NCBI RefSeq assembly: GCF_009877435.1
Contig: NZ_WXEX01000007.1
Location: 124,001 to 188,000, forward strand
Length of the DNA stretch: 64,000 nucleotides
Source of the DNA: Heliomicrobium gestii
GTDB taxonomy: Bacteria; Bacillota; Desulfitobacteriia; Heliobacteriales; Heliobacteriaceae
Direction: 5' to 3'
Positions 50,214 to 60,879 of this stretch are shown here, one piece after another. Positions within the stretch are counted from its first letter, which is position 1. Each line of letters opens with the position of its first letter. A model generated the notes under the pieces. The model was not told where the DNA came from, did no database searches, and saw only the letters and a program-made list of their open reading frames with translations. Both the position numbers and the translations under genes were made by a program.

Positions 50214-52415
50214 ATGCGCAACCGTTGGATATCCCTGATGACCGCCGTGATCATGACCGGCTTTGCCGCGCTCGAAGGCGTTGCTGAGGCGGGAACCTAC
50301 TCGGTGGTCAAGAAACAGACCATTCAAGCCAACGAAGCCTTTTCCTCCCGGATCAACGTGGAGATCCCCTCATACAGCATGAATGCCTCGACCGATGATT
50401 TGCTGATCCGTTTTCCAGCAGACACGATCGTCTCAGATGTCTATGCGTATGCCCCTCCATCCATTGAAAATTCCGACAACCAGATCGCCGATGTGACATG
50501 GATGAAAAAGGTTAATCCTAACTCAAATTCCTATGTATTTTCCGTTCAGCGGAACACGGCCTCTCCAGGCAAAGGGTTTTTTTATATCGATTTTCAAGGC
50601 ATTCGCATTCCTTCGTATCAAAAAGGCGACTTTCCCGCCTATATGGAAGCCTCGCCAAACTCTGTTTTTTCTACGGAGCAACTTCCCTTAGCCACGATCT
50701 CCTCCGGAAAAGTAACCCTATCGGTCGATGAAGTAGCCTCCATCAGTTCGGACAGCGCCGCATTGAGCACAATCCGCATCCGGGAAGAAAGTCCTGGCGA
50801 CCTAAAAATCGCTACCGATTCAATCGAACTAAAACTTCCGCCAGGGTTCAAATGGAAGCTCAACGGCACGGCCACCAACGAAACACTCTGGGGCGACCTT
50901 GCCCTTGGGTCACTCACCACCGAGAACAACGATCAGACATTGAAGATAGGGATCAAACTAAAAAGCGGCGTCACCCTTGTCCCCGGAAGCAAACCCAAGG
51001 CTTCAACCATTGAACTGTCGAACCTGCTGATCGAAGTGGATGAACAAGTAGCCCAAGCCGGCGATGTGAATGTAACGTTCGACGGTCAAAGTGACGTTAC
51101 GGCCTCATCGATGGTTATCGCCCGGTATGGCGGCTATTCCCTCAAAGGCGGACCGTACGGGGATATCCCTACGATTATCGCCGGGCGACGGGATCAACCG
51201 ATTGCCGTTTTCTTCGGTGAAGAACTTGCGCCTGGCACCATCGATGTCAACCGCAGCATTACAGCAACGGTCCCCAAGTATGTAAAATGGAACCGCGTCC
51301 CTGTTCTGGACACGGCCATCTCCGAACTAGGTGACGAGATCCAAATGCAGCGTTTTGGGACTTCTGGGACAGATCTCTTCTACAAAGATGACGATGGGTC
51401 AAAAATCAACGGCCGTTTCACGAAAAAGACACAAAAACGAGCGGCAAAGGTCTATTTCAAAAAGGGAACCGTTGATGTGGCTCCGAATTTCAAGGGTTTG
51501 CTGGCCCTGGAGTTTGGCGGAACATCCCCGATGCATGGCAAGATGCCGATCGCCAAGGTTGTCCCGCCGGTCGCCATGCAAGCGCTGAAACCGCTGGAAA
51601 TCGTAGCCGGCGTCAAAAATCAAAAGTTGGACGACATCATCATCGCCGAAACCCTGCCCGGCGCATTACTGGCGAAGCAGTTGCGGATTTATGCGCCTAA
51701 GGGGATTACCTTCGAACAACCACCTGGTTTTGAAGTGGTGGAAGGGAACCTCGTTCTTGCCAAAAACTCCGTCAATGTCTCTGATCAAAATGACAACGGC
51801 GACCCCTACGTCAGTGTAGACGTTGAAAATAGCAGCTCCGTCGCATCAAAGATCAAACTGAGCAATCTCGTGGTCAACGCCGACGGCAGCGTGCCAGATG
51901 GAACGCTCGTCTTCGAAATCAAAGGTTGGGATACGGCGACATCGGAAATCACACAAGGCGATTTTTCCGAATCAAAAGCGGCGGAAACCGTCGTGGCCAA
52001 CGTGTATCGCTCCTCAACGACGCCAAAGACCCTTCAAGCATTGTTCACGATCGGACAAGCCAACGCACAGTTTGCAGGCAGTGAAGTGACGCTCGGCGCT
52101 GCGCCCTATATCAAAGAGGGGCGCACCTACCTGCCCCTTCGGGATGCAGCCAAAGCCGTCGGGATTGCCGACGCAGACATCCTGTGGGACCCGGCAACAC
52201 AGCAGGCCACTCTGAGCAAAGGGGCCAAATTTGTTCAAATTCAGATGGACAGCACCACACTTCGCGTCAATGGGACTGAGATGACCATGGATACCCCTCC
52301 CGAGGTTGTCGATCCCGGGCGCATCATGGTTCCCGTCCGTTGGATCGCAAACGCCTTTAACGCAAATACGCAATGGGATGAAGCCACACAGACGGTAACG
52401 ATCACCGCAAAATGA
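50214..52415 (+). CDS. secreted protein with copper amine oxidase N-terminal (stalk) domain
   Basis: 733 residues. Signal peptide at the N-terminus (basic MRNR, hydrophobic ISLMTAVIMTGFAALEG, cleavage after AEA). The central 570 residues are beta-rich with repeats resembling the N-terminal part (ELKLPPGFKW, RIYAPKGITFEQPPGF), but no family is recognised. The last 110 residues are a copper amine oxidase stalk domain (PF07833): GAAPYIKEGRTYLPLRDAAKAVG, WDPATQQATLSKGAKFVQIQ, and MDTPPEVVDPGRIMVPVRWI. Such domains are common in surface or exported proteins of Clostridia. AGGAGTGA precedes the ATG at 50214. Function unknown. Confidence 0.82.
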   Translation: MRNRWISLMTAVIMTGFAALEGVAEAGTYSVVKKQTIQANEAFSSRINVEIPSYSMNASTDDLLIRFPADTIVSDVYAYAPPSIENSDNQIADVTWMKKVNPNSNSYVFSVQRNTASPGKGFFYIDFQGIRIPSYQKGDFPAYMEASPNSVFSTEQLPLATISSGKVTLSVDEVASISSDSAALSTIRIREESPGDLKIATDSIELKLPPGFKWKLNGTATNETLWGDLALGSLTTENNDQTLKIGIKLKSGVTLVPGSKPKASTIELSNLLIEVDEQVAQAGDVNVTFDGQSDVTASSMVIARYGGYSLKGGPYGDIPTIIAGRRDQPIAVFFGEELAPGTIDVNRSITATVPKYVKWNRVPVLDTAISELGDEIQMQRFGTSGTDLFYKDDDGSKINGRFTKKTQKRAAKVYFKKGTVDVAPNFKGLLALEFGGTSPMHGKMPIAKVVPPVAMQALKPLEIVAGVKNQKLDDIIIAETLPGALLAKQLRIYAPKGITFEQPPGFEVVEGNLVLAKNSVNVSDQNDNGDPYVSVDVENSSSVASKIKLSNLVVNADGSVPDGTLVFEIKGWDTATSEITQGDFSESKAAETVVANVYRSSTTPKTLQALFTIGQANAQFAGSEVTLGAAPYIKEGRTYLPLRDAAKAVGIADADILWDPATQQATLSKGAKFVQIQMDSTTLRVNGTEMTMDTPPEVVDPGRIMVPVRWIANAFNANTQWDEATQTVTITAK

Positions 52416-52511
52416 GGACCATCAGGGCAGCTTTCTCATGGTCGGCTCTGTGAATGGGCGCGCTTCCCGGGCGCCAGGTTAAAGGTGAAAATCACCGAAA
52501 ATAGCATTCGA

Positions 52512-52560
52512 AAAGCCATGGTCGCTGTGGAGCGTACACCACCGCGACCATGGCTTTTTT
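52512..52560. terminator. bidirectional terminator between the stalk protein and hybrid kinase genes
   Basis: AAAGCCATGGTCGC (52512-52525) pairs with GCGACCATGGCTTT (52544-52557), then TTT on the plus strand; TTTT also follows on the minus strand. Confidence 0.85.
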
Positions 52561-52572
52561 CATCGCCTCAGA

Positions 52573-55500
52573 TTAATTGGAACCACCTAGTCGCTTTGAC
52601 AGCATCGCCGCCATTTCCTTCATTTCGACAGGCTTGCACAGGTAATCATCCATGCCCGCCTCCTGGCAGCGTTCACGGTCTCCTGGCATGGCCATCGCGG
52701 TCATGGCTACGATGGGCACCCGCTTGCCTGCGCCCGCTTCCATCGCGCGAATTCGCCTGGTCGTTTCAAAACCGTCCATTTCCGGCATCTGACAGTCCAT
52801 CAATATCAGGGCAAATGTCTCTTCCCTGACAGCCAGGAGGGCTTCCGTCCCATTGCTCACCGTTCGAACAGGGTACCCCAGCTTCTTCAACTGCATGTCC
52901 GTCAGTCGCTGGTTGACCGGGTTGTCTTCAACGAGCAGGATTCGCTGCTCCTCCTGCTGCGACCCTTGTACAATCATCGCCTGCGATGGCCCCAGCTCTA
53001 ACGTCGGTACCGGCGTCGGCGCTGGTGCTGGTGCCGGCGGGGGCAGCGTTGGTGTCGATGTTGGTGCTGTAGATGTAGATATAGGTGTAGGTGTAAATGT
53101 AGATGTTGATATTGGCGCCCAAGTGTCCCCTTCTGCCGGTGTTTTGGCCCGTTCTTCTGCCAGGGAAAAGGGAATGGCAACCCAAAAGGTGGAACCCTTG
53201 TCTGGCTCGCTTTCCAGGCCAATCTCGCCGCCCATCATATCAACGAGGCGTTTGGAGATGGCCAGGCCCAACCCCGTTCCCCCGAAGCGTCGCGTCATCG
53301 ATCCATCGGCCTGGGTGAAGGGGTGGAAGAGGCGCTCCTGGGCCTCCTTGTTGATCCCGATACCGGTATCAGCGACTTCAAACCGAATCGTGAGCCGTTG
53401 CTCCTCCCAAGATTGCTGGCTCACCATAATCGACACCCGCCCGCGTTCCGTAAATTTGACCGCGTTACTGGTCAGGTTCAGCAAAATTTGGCGTATCCGC
53501 ACAGGGTCGCCGAGCAATGCTTGGCGGAGCCGGGGATCAACGAGGGCTGTCAGGGCAATCCCCTTTTCAAGGGCATGGCGATGCATCAGTTTCTCAACGC
53601 CATCGACAAGAGGCTCCACATAAAAGGGGACCGATTCCAACTCCATCTTACCGGCTTCAATCTTAGAAAAATCGAGCACATCGTTGATGATGGCCATCAG
53701 CAGTTCCGCCGACTCTTGCACCGTAACGGCGTAATCCCGTTGTTCTTCGTCGAGGGACGAGTAAAGCAGCAGTTCCGTCATGCCCAGAATGCCATTCATG
53801 GGGGTGCGGATCTCATGGCTCATCATGGCCAGAAAATCGCTTTTCGCTTGGTTGGCTTCCTCTGCCGCCTGTTTTTGCCGAACCAGTTCTTCCTCTGTCT
53901 TTTTCAACTCAGTGATATCGGAAACAAAACCCACCACCCCGGAAGGTTGCCGCTCGCCTTTTTCGTAGTACGGTTTGGCGTAGTTGTAAAAAGTCCGTCC
54001 ACCCATTTCGGTGGTAAACTCCTGCAATTCCCCCCGGAACACTTTCTCTATGGCAGGCACAGAGATGTGGGAAAACTCGGGTGGGTGCACCTCTTCAATC
54101 GCTCGCCCCTTGACGGCGTCAGTGGTAAGGCCGAACTTTTCCGCGACGGCGCCCTCATTAAAGGTAAAGCAAAAACGTCCGTCAGGCATACGCTTCAATT
54201 TAAAGACTATGTTCGGCAGCATCTGTATGGTCTGTTTAAATTCATCGGCCAACTGCAACCGCAGTTCCTCCGCCTGATGCTGTTCTGTCACATCAATGCC
54301 AGTGGCGATGATGTATTCGGCTTGTCCAAAAGAATCATACAGCAGCGCATTGGACCAGGTAATCATGCGCAAGCATCCCTCTTTGGTGACCCATTGGTTT
54401 TGCGTTTTTTGGATAAAAGCGATCTCTTGGGGATTTTCGAAGGCTGTTCTGAGCGTTTCCGCTGATTCCGGCAAGGGCAAGAAGTCCCAAAAGACCCTCC
54501 CTTTGACCTCATCAAAGGTGTACCCGGAAATCTCTTCACAGGCGCGGTTAAATCGAACGATGCGTCCCGTCCGGTCCAACACCATGATCAACGCCCCAGA
54601 GGTGTCTAAGACGGTGGAGATAAAGACCTGCTCGTGTCTTAATTCCAAGTTGGCGTCAGCCAGCGCCTGCGTGCGCTCGCGAACCTTCTCTTCCAGCGTC
54701 TCATTGGCCTGCTGGATCTGCTGGAACTTGTCCTGCAAGGCGTCGGCCATCGCCTGAAAGTTGGTGATCAGATCGTCAAATTCGACAATGATACTTTGGG
54801 GCCAGTCGACCCTCGTCCGCGATAAAATTTTGTCGGGAAGATCCCGCGTCACTTCCACCAATTGAGAGACGGGATGGGTGCTTTGCCGGTTATGCCATGC
54901 GCCAATGACGAGCGCGGAAAAGGTAAAGGCCAGCATCAGCGCCAGGTTGCGGATGTACTCCTCCATGAGTTGCTTTTGGTAGGGCGCCAGCGGTATTTCA
55001 ACGATGACCTTCCATGGAAGGTCATCACTCACCACGGTCTCTCGCAGGTAGGCGGATCGTTGCCATTTAGTCACAGGCGGCAGGTTCTTTTCGTCCGGAA
55101 TCCGTTGCCACACGCCATCACGCAACGGAATCACCTTACCTGATTGATGGTCGGCGTATCTCGCCAAAAAAGGAAGGTCTTCCCGGGTGCTGGCCATCAC
55201 CTGTCCGGCCTGGTTCAGGAGTGTCACCTGAGCGTATCCCGCCGGATCCAGCGAGGATGTCAACAGATTTTTACGGATAAAGTCAAGGTTCAGATTGCCG
55301 GCAGCGACACCAATCAATCGACCTTCATTACGTATAGGAATCGCTGTCTCTACGGAAGGATGACCATTTTCGTCGACAAATGCCTCGGAAAGGAAAAACT
55401 GGCGCGAAGACCGAGCCTGCTGAATGCGCTCTTCGCTTCTTGACGTTATGCCGGTTTGGGAATCCGAAACATCACTCGGCGCCAGCAACGCGCCGGAAGT

Positions 55501-56325
55501 GTCATAGAGGCGGAGCTTGGAATACTCCATTCGAATGTTTTGGGTCAGCCTGAGCGTACCTTGGAGTTTTGGCGCAGGCTGCATATCGGCTTCCACGGCG
55601 ATGCGGCCCACCTCATTCAGCAACAAAAACCCTTCCTGGAAGCGAATGTCCACCCATTTATCCGTAGTCGAAGTGATGTTATCCAACTCGGCGATCACTG
55701 ATTGCTCGATTTTCATAAAGGCGTTGCGGCTGTAGGCCGTCAACATCAAAATGGCCGGAATCAGGACACAAGCCATGAGGGACAGATACCACGTCTGGGC
55801 CAGGGTGCGCCGGTATCGCCGCTGCAAGGGAATGCCCCAGCGTTCGAAAGGCGCATAGAGCACAAGCAGACTGGCAATCAGGGCGTTGAAAATCCCGTTG
55901 GTTGCCTGCTTTAACATGATCAGCAGGGTCAACGTGGGATCAACCTTCATCACACCATAATATAACAACCAGACCAGCGGCATACCAATCAAGAGCCAGA
56001 AGAGGCTGGTGGCGAAGACCAGGCTATGGGGCCAGCGTCGAAGGGCCAAACCGGCTGCCAGTGTTTCCAGCACCAAAATGATCGCTGCATAGGGGTGGTT
56101 CCACAGGATGATGGTGTATCCGGCTGCGATGGCGGAAACGACCAATCCCCACGGCAGTCCGTAGAGAACAAGCACAACCATGACGGCGATGCTGCCATAT
56201 AAAAATTCGACGCCGAAAAAAAGGGGCAGGTTGAAGTAGTTGCCCAAAAGGCCGAGACTTGTGAGTGCGATCAGAAGGAGATAACCCGGCAGTTTGGCAG
56301 GATTGGACGGCGTTGTCGTCGACAA
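52573..56325 (-). CDS. membrane hybrid sensor histidine kinase with PAS domains and receiver
   Basis: About 1250 residues. N-terminal region with five to six hydrophobic segments (about 12-180), a long extracellular Cache-like sensor (about 200-460; [34 protein letters not shown]), a last membrane helix, two PAS domains ([36 protein letters not shown]), HisKA with [15 protein letters not shown] (His about 837), HATPase ([25 protein letters not shown]), then a Pro/Thr-rich linker and a C-terminal receiver with Asp in [13 protein letters not shown]. It ends [11 protein letters not shown] start at 56325 has AAGGGGG 7 nt upstream. No response regulator gene lies next to it. Confidence 0.9.
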   Translation of the reverse strand: MSTTTPSNPAKLPGYLLLIALTSLGLLGNYFNLPLFFGVEFLYGSIAVMVVLVLYGLPWGLVVSAIAAGYTIILWNHPYAAIILVLETLAAGLALRRWPHSLVFATSLFWLLIGMPLVWLLYYGVMKVDPTLTLLIMLKQATNGIFNALIASLLVLYAPFERWGIPLQRRYRRTLAQTWYLSLMACVLIPAILMLTAYSRNAFMKIEQSVIAELDNITSTTDKWVDIRFQEGFLLLNEVGRIAVEADMQPAPKLQGTLRLTQNIRMEYSKLRLYDTSGALLAPSDVSDSQTGITSRSEERIQQARSSRQFFLSEAFVDENGHPSVETAIPIRNEGRLIGVAAGNLNLDFIRKNLLTSSLDPAGYAQVTLLNQAGQVMASTREDLPFLARYADHQSGKVIPLRDGVWQRIPDEKNLPPVTKWQRSAYLRETVVSDDLPWKVIVEIPLAPYQKQLMEEYIRNLALMLAFTFSALVIGAWHNRQSTHPVSQLVEVTRDLPDKILSRTRVDWPQSIIVEFDDLITNFQAMADALQDKFQQIQQANETLEEKVRERTQALADANLELRHEQVFISTVLDTSGALIMVLDRTGRIVRFNRACEEISGYTFDEVKGRVFWDFLPLPESAETLRTAFENPQEIAFIQKTQNQWVTKEGCLRMITWSNALLYDSFGQAEYIIATGIDVTEQHQAEELRLQLADEFKQTIQMLPNIVFKLKRMPDGRFCFTFNEGAVAEKFGLTTDAVKGRAIEEVHPPEFSHISVPAIEKVFRGELQEFTTEMGGRTFYNYAKPYYEKGERQPSGVVGFVSDITELKKTEEELVRQKQAAEEANQAKSDFLAMMSHEIRTPMNGILGMTELLLYSSLDEEQRDYAVTVQESAELLMAIINDVLDFSKIEAGKMELESVPFYVEPLVDGVEKLMHRHALEKGIALTALVDPRLRQALLGDPVRIRQILLNLTSNAVKFTERGRVSIMVSQQSWEEQRLTIRFEVADTGIGINKEAQERLFHPFTQADGSMTRRFGGTGLGLAISKRLVDMMGGEIGLESEPDKGSTFWVAIPFSLAEERAKTPAEGDTWAPISTSTFTPTPISTSTAPTSTPTLPPPAPAPAPTPVPTLELGPSQAMIVQGSQQEEQRILLVEDNPVNQRLTDMQLKKLGYPVRTVSNGTEALLAVREETFALILMDCQMPEMDGFETTRRIRAMEAGAGKRVPIVAMTAMAMPGDRERCQEAGMDDYLCKPVEMKEMAAMLSKRLGGSN
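53034..53112. repeat. low-complexity repeat in the kinase-receiver linker
   Basis: A run of imperfect GT(A/G)GATGT-like hexamers that codes on the minus strand for a Pro/Thr/Ser-rich linker between the HATPase and receiver domains of the hybrid kinase. It could vary by slippage. Confidence 0.5.
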
Positions 56326-56524
56326 AAATATGCCCCCTTGACAGTCGGTGTGACAGTGATCGGCATTCAAGAAATTGTCGGAATATGAACAAGAAAGAGC
56401 AACATATGTATGAATGTTTTATTCTTGACATTCACTTTTTTATCCTGCAAGCAGACAGCCCCTGTGTCGGGCAAACATTTTGTTCATCAAGGGTAGAGAA
56501 AAAAACAACATTACTCAAATGGGT

Positions 56525-56583
56525 AAAAATAAAAGCACCCCCTGGGTTCTGCAAACACCCAGTTTGCAGAACTTAGGGGGTGC
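56525..56583 (-). terminator. terminator of the prkA-yhbH operon
   Basis: GCACCCCCT (56535-56543) pairs with AGGGGGTGC (56575-56583), with an additional TTCTGCAAA/TTTGCAGAA inner stem. On the minus strand TTTTATTTTTA follows the stem. Confidence 0.9.
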
Positions 56584-56610
56584 CTCATTCCAAGTCATAT
56601 CCCTTGCCGC

Positions 56611-57750
56611 CTACGTCTCCGTCGGCTTAAAAAAGGTCTTCAACGCCCCGTAGACCTCGCCCTTGTCGCGGATCGTCACTGTGGAAAACTTCGGGCTCTG
56701 GATTTTTCGGAAGGCGTTCATCAAGGTGCTGGAAAAATGAGACCGCACGATTTCGCCGTAACCGAACTGGTTGCACTTGCTCAATAACTCGTTGACCAAA
56801 CGGACACAGGGCTCATTGTCAGTGGACAGGTTGTCGCCGTCAGAGAAGTGGAAGGCGTAGATGTTGTAGTCTTGAGGCGGGAAGCGCTTGTCGATGATCT
56901 CGTTGGCCAGTTGGTAGGCCGAGGAACAGCGCGTGCCGCCTGATTCGCCTTTGGTGAAGAACTCCTCTTCGGTGACCTCTTTCGCCTCTGTGTGGTGGGC
57001 GACGAAGACGATCTGCACGGCGTGGTATTTGCTGCGCAAGAAGCGGGTCATCCAGAAGAAGAAGGTGCGGGCGATGTACTTTTCGAAGTTGCCCATCGAG
57101 CCGGATGTGTCCATCATCGCCAGCACGACGGCGTTGGAGTGGCGCTCGTGGTGGATCTCCCAGGTCTTGTAGCGGAGGTCTTCCGGCAAAACGGGGAAAA
57201 AGCCGGGGGCGCCCTTCATGGCGTTTCGTTTGAAGGCCTCAATCAGGGTGCGCTTGCGGTCGATGTTGCCCTGGAGCCCCTTTTTGCGGATGTCGTTGAA
57301 GCGGTAGGACTCCGTCTCCAGTTCCGGCGCGGCCTTTTCCTCCATGTTTGGTAGCCCCAGGTCGGCAAAGAGGATATCTTCCAGTTCGTCGACATCCACT
57401 TCCGCTTCAAAGTAGTCGACACCCGGCTCGGAACCAGCGCCGCCGTTGCCCTGCCCCGGCGCCGGCTGCAGTTCCCGGCCGAGGACATCGCCCACCTTGC
57501 TCTGGCCGTTTCCCTGGCCGACATGCTTTTGCTTGTTGTGGTCGTAGCGGATGCGGTACTCCTCCAGGGAGCGGATGGGCACCTTCACCGTTTTTTGACC
57601 GTCGTTTAAGATCAGCGCTTCCTCGCTGATGATCTGGGGGAGGTTTTTCTTGATCGCCTCGCGCACCTTTTCCTGGTGGCGGCTCTGATCGATAAAACCC
57701 TTGCGGTGGAGCGACCAGTCCTCTCGGCTGATAGAGAAATCGCCGGACAT
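56611..57750 (-). CDS. yhbH: YhbH/YeaH-family protein (DUF444)
   Basis: 379 residues, matching the sporulation-associated YhbH of Bacillus and YeaH of E. coli; always linked to PrkA. Marks include the N-terminal DFSISREDWSLHRKG, IRSLEEYRIRYD, the von Willebrand-type VLAMMDTSGSMG with its DxSxS metal-binding pattern, VFVAHHTEAKEVTEEEFF, and the GGTRCSSAYQLANEII region. The GTG at 57759 overlaps its own ribosome-binding site, so ATG 57750, 8 nt past AGGAGG, is preferred. It follows prkA by 12 bp. Molecular role unknown; probable partner of the kinase. Confidence 0.93.
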   Translation of the reverse strand: MSGDFSISREDWSLHRKGFIDQSRHQEKVREAIKKNLPQIISEEALILNDGQKTVKVPIRSLEEYRIRYDHNKQKHVGQGNGQSKVGDVLGRELQPAPGQGNGGAGSEPGVDYFEAEVDVDELEDILFADLGLPNMEEKAAPELETESYRFNDIRKKGLQGNIDRKRTLIEAFKRNAMKGAPGFFPVLPEDLRYKTWEIHHERHSNAVVLAMMDTSGSMGNFEKYIARTFFFWMTRFLRSKYHAVQIVFVAHHTEAKEVTEEEFFTKGESGGTRCSSAYQLANEIIDKRFPPQDYNIYAFHFSDGDNLSTDNEPCVRLVNELLSKCNQFGYGEIVRSHFSSTLMNAFRKIQSPKFSTVTIRDKGEVYGALKTFFKPTET

Positions 57751-57762
57751 TCCGACCACCTC

Positions 57763-59658
57763 CTAGCGGTTGAGGAGGGAGCCGGTGTAGCGCAGCAGTT
57801 CGTTGGCGCAGACGTGGCAGTACCCATGATGCTCGATCAGGCGGGCCGTCACTTCGTTCATCCGCTTCAACTGCTCGGCGTTCGGCGTGCGGCTGGAGGT
57901 GGTGATCTTGACGACATCCTTCAGATCGGCGAAGAGTTTTTTCTCGATGGCCTCCTTGAGCCGATCATGGGAGGTGTAATCGAAGCTCTTGCCCTTGCGG
58001 GCGTAGGTGGAGAGGCGGATGAGGATCTCTTCGCGGAAAGCTTTTTTGGCGTTTTCGCTGATGCCGATCTGCTCTTCGATGGAGCGCATCAACTTTTCAT
58101 CGGGATCCATCTCTTCGTCGGTGATGGGATCTTTCAGTTTTGTGCCATTGCAGAAGGCTTCCACGTTGTCGAGGTAGTTGTTGAGCAGGGTGCGGGCCGA
58201 CTCTTCATAGGCGTAGACGAAGGCCTTTTGAACCTCTTTTTTCGCAATATCGTCAAATTCTTTGCGCGCGATAGCGATATAGTTGAGCAACCGCTCCCGC
58301 TCCTCCTTGGAGATGGAGGGGTGCTGGTCAAGGCCGTCTTTGATGGCCCGCAACACATCGAGGGCGTTGATGCAGACCGTGTCTTTGCGGATCAGTGCCG
58401 ACGAAAGGCGGTTGATCACATAGCGCGGGTCGGCGCCGCTCATGCCCTCGTCGATGGCCTCGTTCTGCAGTTCGACGAGGTCTTTTTGTTTAAACCCTTC
58501 CACATCCTCCCCGTCGTACAAGCGCATCTTCTTGACCAGATCCATGCCCTGTTTTTTCGATTCCTTCAGCCGGGACAGGATCGAGAAGGTCGCCGCCGCC
58601 CGCAAGGCGTGGGGGGCGATGTGGATGTGACGCAGGTCAGACTGGGAGATCAGCTTTTCATAGATGCGGACTTCGTCGGTGACCTTCAGGTTGTAGGGCA
58701 CCCGGACGACGATCATCCGCGAGATGAGGGCCTCATTCTTTTTGTTGGAGACGAAGCCCTTGTACTCGCTCTCGTTCGTGTGGGCGCAGATGAGTTCGTC
58801 GGCCGAAATGAGGGCAAAGCGACCGGCCTTGAAGTTGCCCTCCTGCGAGAGGGACAGCAGGTTCCAAAGGAATTTTTCATCCGCTTTAAGCATTTCTTGG
58901 AATTCCATCATTCCCCGGTTGGCCTTGTTCAGTTCCCCGTCAAAGCGGTAGGCCCGGGGATCCGATTCGGAGCCATACTCGGAGATGGTGGAGAAGTCGA
59001 TGGAGCCGGTCAGATCGGCAATGTCCTGGCTCTTGGGATCAGAGGGGCTGAAGGTGCCGACGCCGACGCGGTTTTCTTCGGAAAAGAAGATCCGCTCGAC
59101 CGGCACATCCTCGATGCGGCCGTTCCATTCCGTCTCCAGGCGCATGCGGCAGTGCGGGCAGAGGCTGCCTTCGATGTAGACGTTGTATTCCTGCTGAAAA
59201 TCCTCCCGCAGTTCTTTGGGAATCAGGTGGAGGGGCTCTTCATGCATGGGGCATCCTTTGATGGCATAAAGGGCGCCCAGTTCGGTGCGGCTGAATCGTT
59301 CGAGGCCCCGTTTGAGCATCATGACGATGGTCGATTTGCCGCCTGAAACAGGCCCCATCAGCAGGAGGATCCGTTTGCGAACCTCGGTGCGGCGGGCAGA
59401 GGAATGAAAATACTCCTCGACAAGCGTCTCCAGTGTTTTGTCCAATCCAAACATCTCATGCGAAAAAAACTTATAGCGCTTGACGCCGTTGACCTCTTCC
59501 ACTCCCTCCGAGACGATCATGTTGTAGATCCGGGAGTGGGCCAGTTGGGTGATGAAGGGTCGTTCTTTCACCAAATGGAGATATTCCCGGAAAGTCCCTT
59601 CCCAGGCTAGATCCCTCTCGCGCTGGCGGTAGTTTTCTAGTTTATTGAGAAACTCCAA
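57763..59658 (-). CDS. prkA: PrkA serine protein kinase
   Basis: 631 residues, AAA-type kinase of the sporulation/stationary-phase set. The Walker A is LLMGPVSGGKSTIVMMLKRG (about 105) and the family blocks LDKTLETLVEEYF, GCPMHEEPLHLIP, EYNVYIEGSLCPHCRMRL, FDGELNKANRGMMEFQEMLK, TNESEYKGFVSNKKNEAL and the C-terminal kinase-like region are present. PrkA phosphorylates a protein substrate on serine in Bacillus. TTG start with GGGGGAG 3-5 nt upstream. First gene of the prkA-yhbH pair; SpoVR lies elsewhere in the window. Confidence 0.94.
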   Translation of the reverse strand: MEFLNKLENYRQRERDLAWEGTFREYLHLVKERPFITQLAHSRIYNMIVSEGVEEVNGVKRYKFFSHEMFGLDKTLETLVEEYFHSSARRTEVRKRILLLMGPVSGGKSTIVMMLKRGLERFSRTELGALYAIKGCPMHEEPLHLIPKELREDFQQEYNVYIEGSLCPHCRMRLETEWNGRIEDVPVERIFFSEENRVGVGTFSPSDPKSQDIADLTGSIDFSTISEYGSESDPRAYRFDGELNKANRGMMEFQEMLKADEKFLWNLLSLSQEGNFKAGRFALISADELICAHTNESEYKGFVSNKKNEALISRMIVVRVPYNLKVTDEVRIYEKLISQSDLRHIHIAPHALRAAATFSILSRLKESKKQGMDLVKKMRLYDGEDVEGFKQKDLVELQNEAIDEGMSGADPRYVINRLSSALIRKDTVCINALDVLRAIKDGLDQHPSISKEERERLLNYIAIARKEFDDIAKKEVQKAFVYAYEESARTLLNNYLDNVEAFCNGTKLKDPITDEEMDPDEKLMRSIEEQIGISENAKKAFREEILIRLSTYARKGKSFDYTSHDRLKEAIEKKLFADLKDVVKITTSSRTPNAEQLKRMNEVTARLIEHHGYCHVCANELLRYTGSLLNR

Positions 59659-59862
59659 ATCGCTCCCCCCTGTTCTTATCCGAAGGCATGGCCAATTCTT
59701 TCCTGTATGCCGCGCCGTATGCCCCTCGACCGTTTCAGTAGCGTAGTTGCTGGATGGTTACTTCTACCTTATGCGGGGAGGGGTGGATCAAACACAGGGG
59801 TTGTCCGAAAACGAAAATCGAATCAGCAGCAGGTGGGAGAACCTATTGCGCTGGTTTTACGC

Positions 59863-60879
59863 TCACGGGCATTTGACTAAAATATTCCCGCTAAACTCAA
59901 CATCGTCAGGCGGTAGTACATGTCCTCTTTGAATCGCATCTGAATCACGATCGGTAATTGCCAAGTCTGGTTCTGCAATAGCAAAGAAGTTCATCACATG
60001 ACTGCCCTTTTGCAAACCTGTTATATCGATATCAAAAGGTATTTCTATGATCGACCGGCCTTGAGGGGATAATAACAAACCATTTTTCTTTTTATAGAAG
60101 GAGGCTGGCTGGTTATCAATCGTCATAATTATCAAGTATTTTTTGTAATGCAAATCGCTTGGTTGTAAATAATACAAACGTCCTGATATCTGATCTCCTT
60201 CTGCTTCAAAATCATACACAGTGGTGTAGAAAAATTGTTCTTTTTTCCTGTCCTTTTTGATTTCCTCTAAATTCTTTCCGTCAGGGTGAAAGGTAAACCC
60301 TCCGAAGTCCTTTGGATTCTCAACTGTCTTTATGTCATCGCCTTGTAACGCATAATTATTTACTATGTTTTCTGGCAGCTTAAAATTATCCGGTTCCTCA
60401 TCTTTATCTTTAATCCAAATACGATTGCCCATATGGAGGGAGCTATAAAAACGATCATTCTCTGGACAAGTGATCGCTATCAACTGCAACCAATGGAGGT
60501 CATGTGTTAGTGCCTGTTCATTTATTTTCAGCGGCAGCTTTATTGTCTCATTGGGAGGTAAATCTACCTGGTGGTAATATTTCTTTGACTGATTATCAAG
60601 GTCAAAACTGATTTGCTTCCCATCTAACACAGCGATTACATTTAAAGATAGATTGGATTCTCCTCTATTAGAAAGCTGTATATAAGTTAAAAACTTACCC
60701 CCCTGTGATTTCTGGATTAGATTCACCGTATCAAACGATTGCTCTTGACTAACAGAAATAGCGAGACCGCCCTTAGTCACTGTTTTTGCAGGCATTATCT
60801 GTTCAGAAGCGCATCCACTTACAAAGCACAATACGACCATAAGACAATAAACAGATATCACTTTTTTAAATTTAGTCAT
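59863..60879 (-). CDS. AT-rich putative lipoprotein of unknown function
   Basis: 338 residues. A signal peptide ends with the lipobox VSGC, giving Cys23 as the lipidated residue. The rest is beta-rich, with IQLSNRGESNLSLNVIAVLD and LYYLQPSDLHYKKYLIIMTI, suggesting two immunoglobulin-like parts, but no family is recognised. The codon usage and AT content are clearly unlike those of its neighbours, so recent acquisition is plausible. GAGGGGTGT precedes the ATG. Monocistronic, with long AT-rich flanks. Confidence 0.75.
   Translation of the reverse strand: MTKFKKVISVYCLMVVLCFVSGCASEQIMPAKTVTKGGLAISVSQEQSFDTVNLIQKSQGGKFLTYIQLSNRGESNLSLNVIAVLDGKQISFDLDNQSKKYYHQVDLPPNETIKLPLKINEQALTHDLHWLQLIAITCPENDRFYSSLHMGNRIWIKDKDEEPDNFKLPENIVNNYALQGDDIKTVENPKDFGGFTFHPDGKNLEEIKKDRKKEQFFYTTVYDFEAEGDQISGRLYYLQPSDLHYKKYLIIMTIDNQPASFYKKKNGLLLSPQGRSIIEIPFDIDITGLQKGSHVMNFFAIAEPDLAITDRDSDAIQRGHVLPPDDVEFSGNILVKCP

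Noticed and set aside
53323-54465. A 380-codon plus-strand frame opposite the hybrid kinase
   Set aside because: Antisense shadow, no domain, no ribosome-binding site.
57676-59346. A 556-codon plus-strand frame opposite prkA and yhbH
   Set aside because: Antisense shadow of strongly conserved genes in GC-rich DNA; no ribosome-binding site and no recognisable domain.
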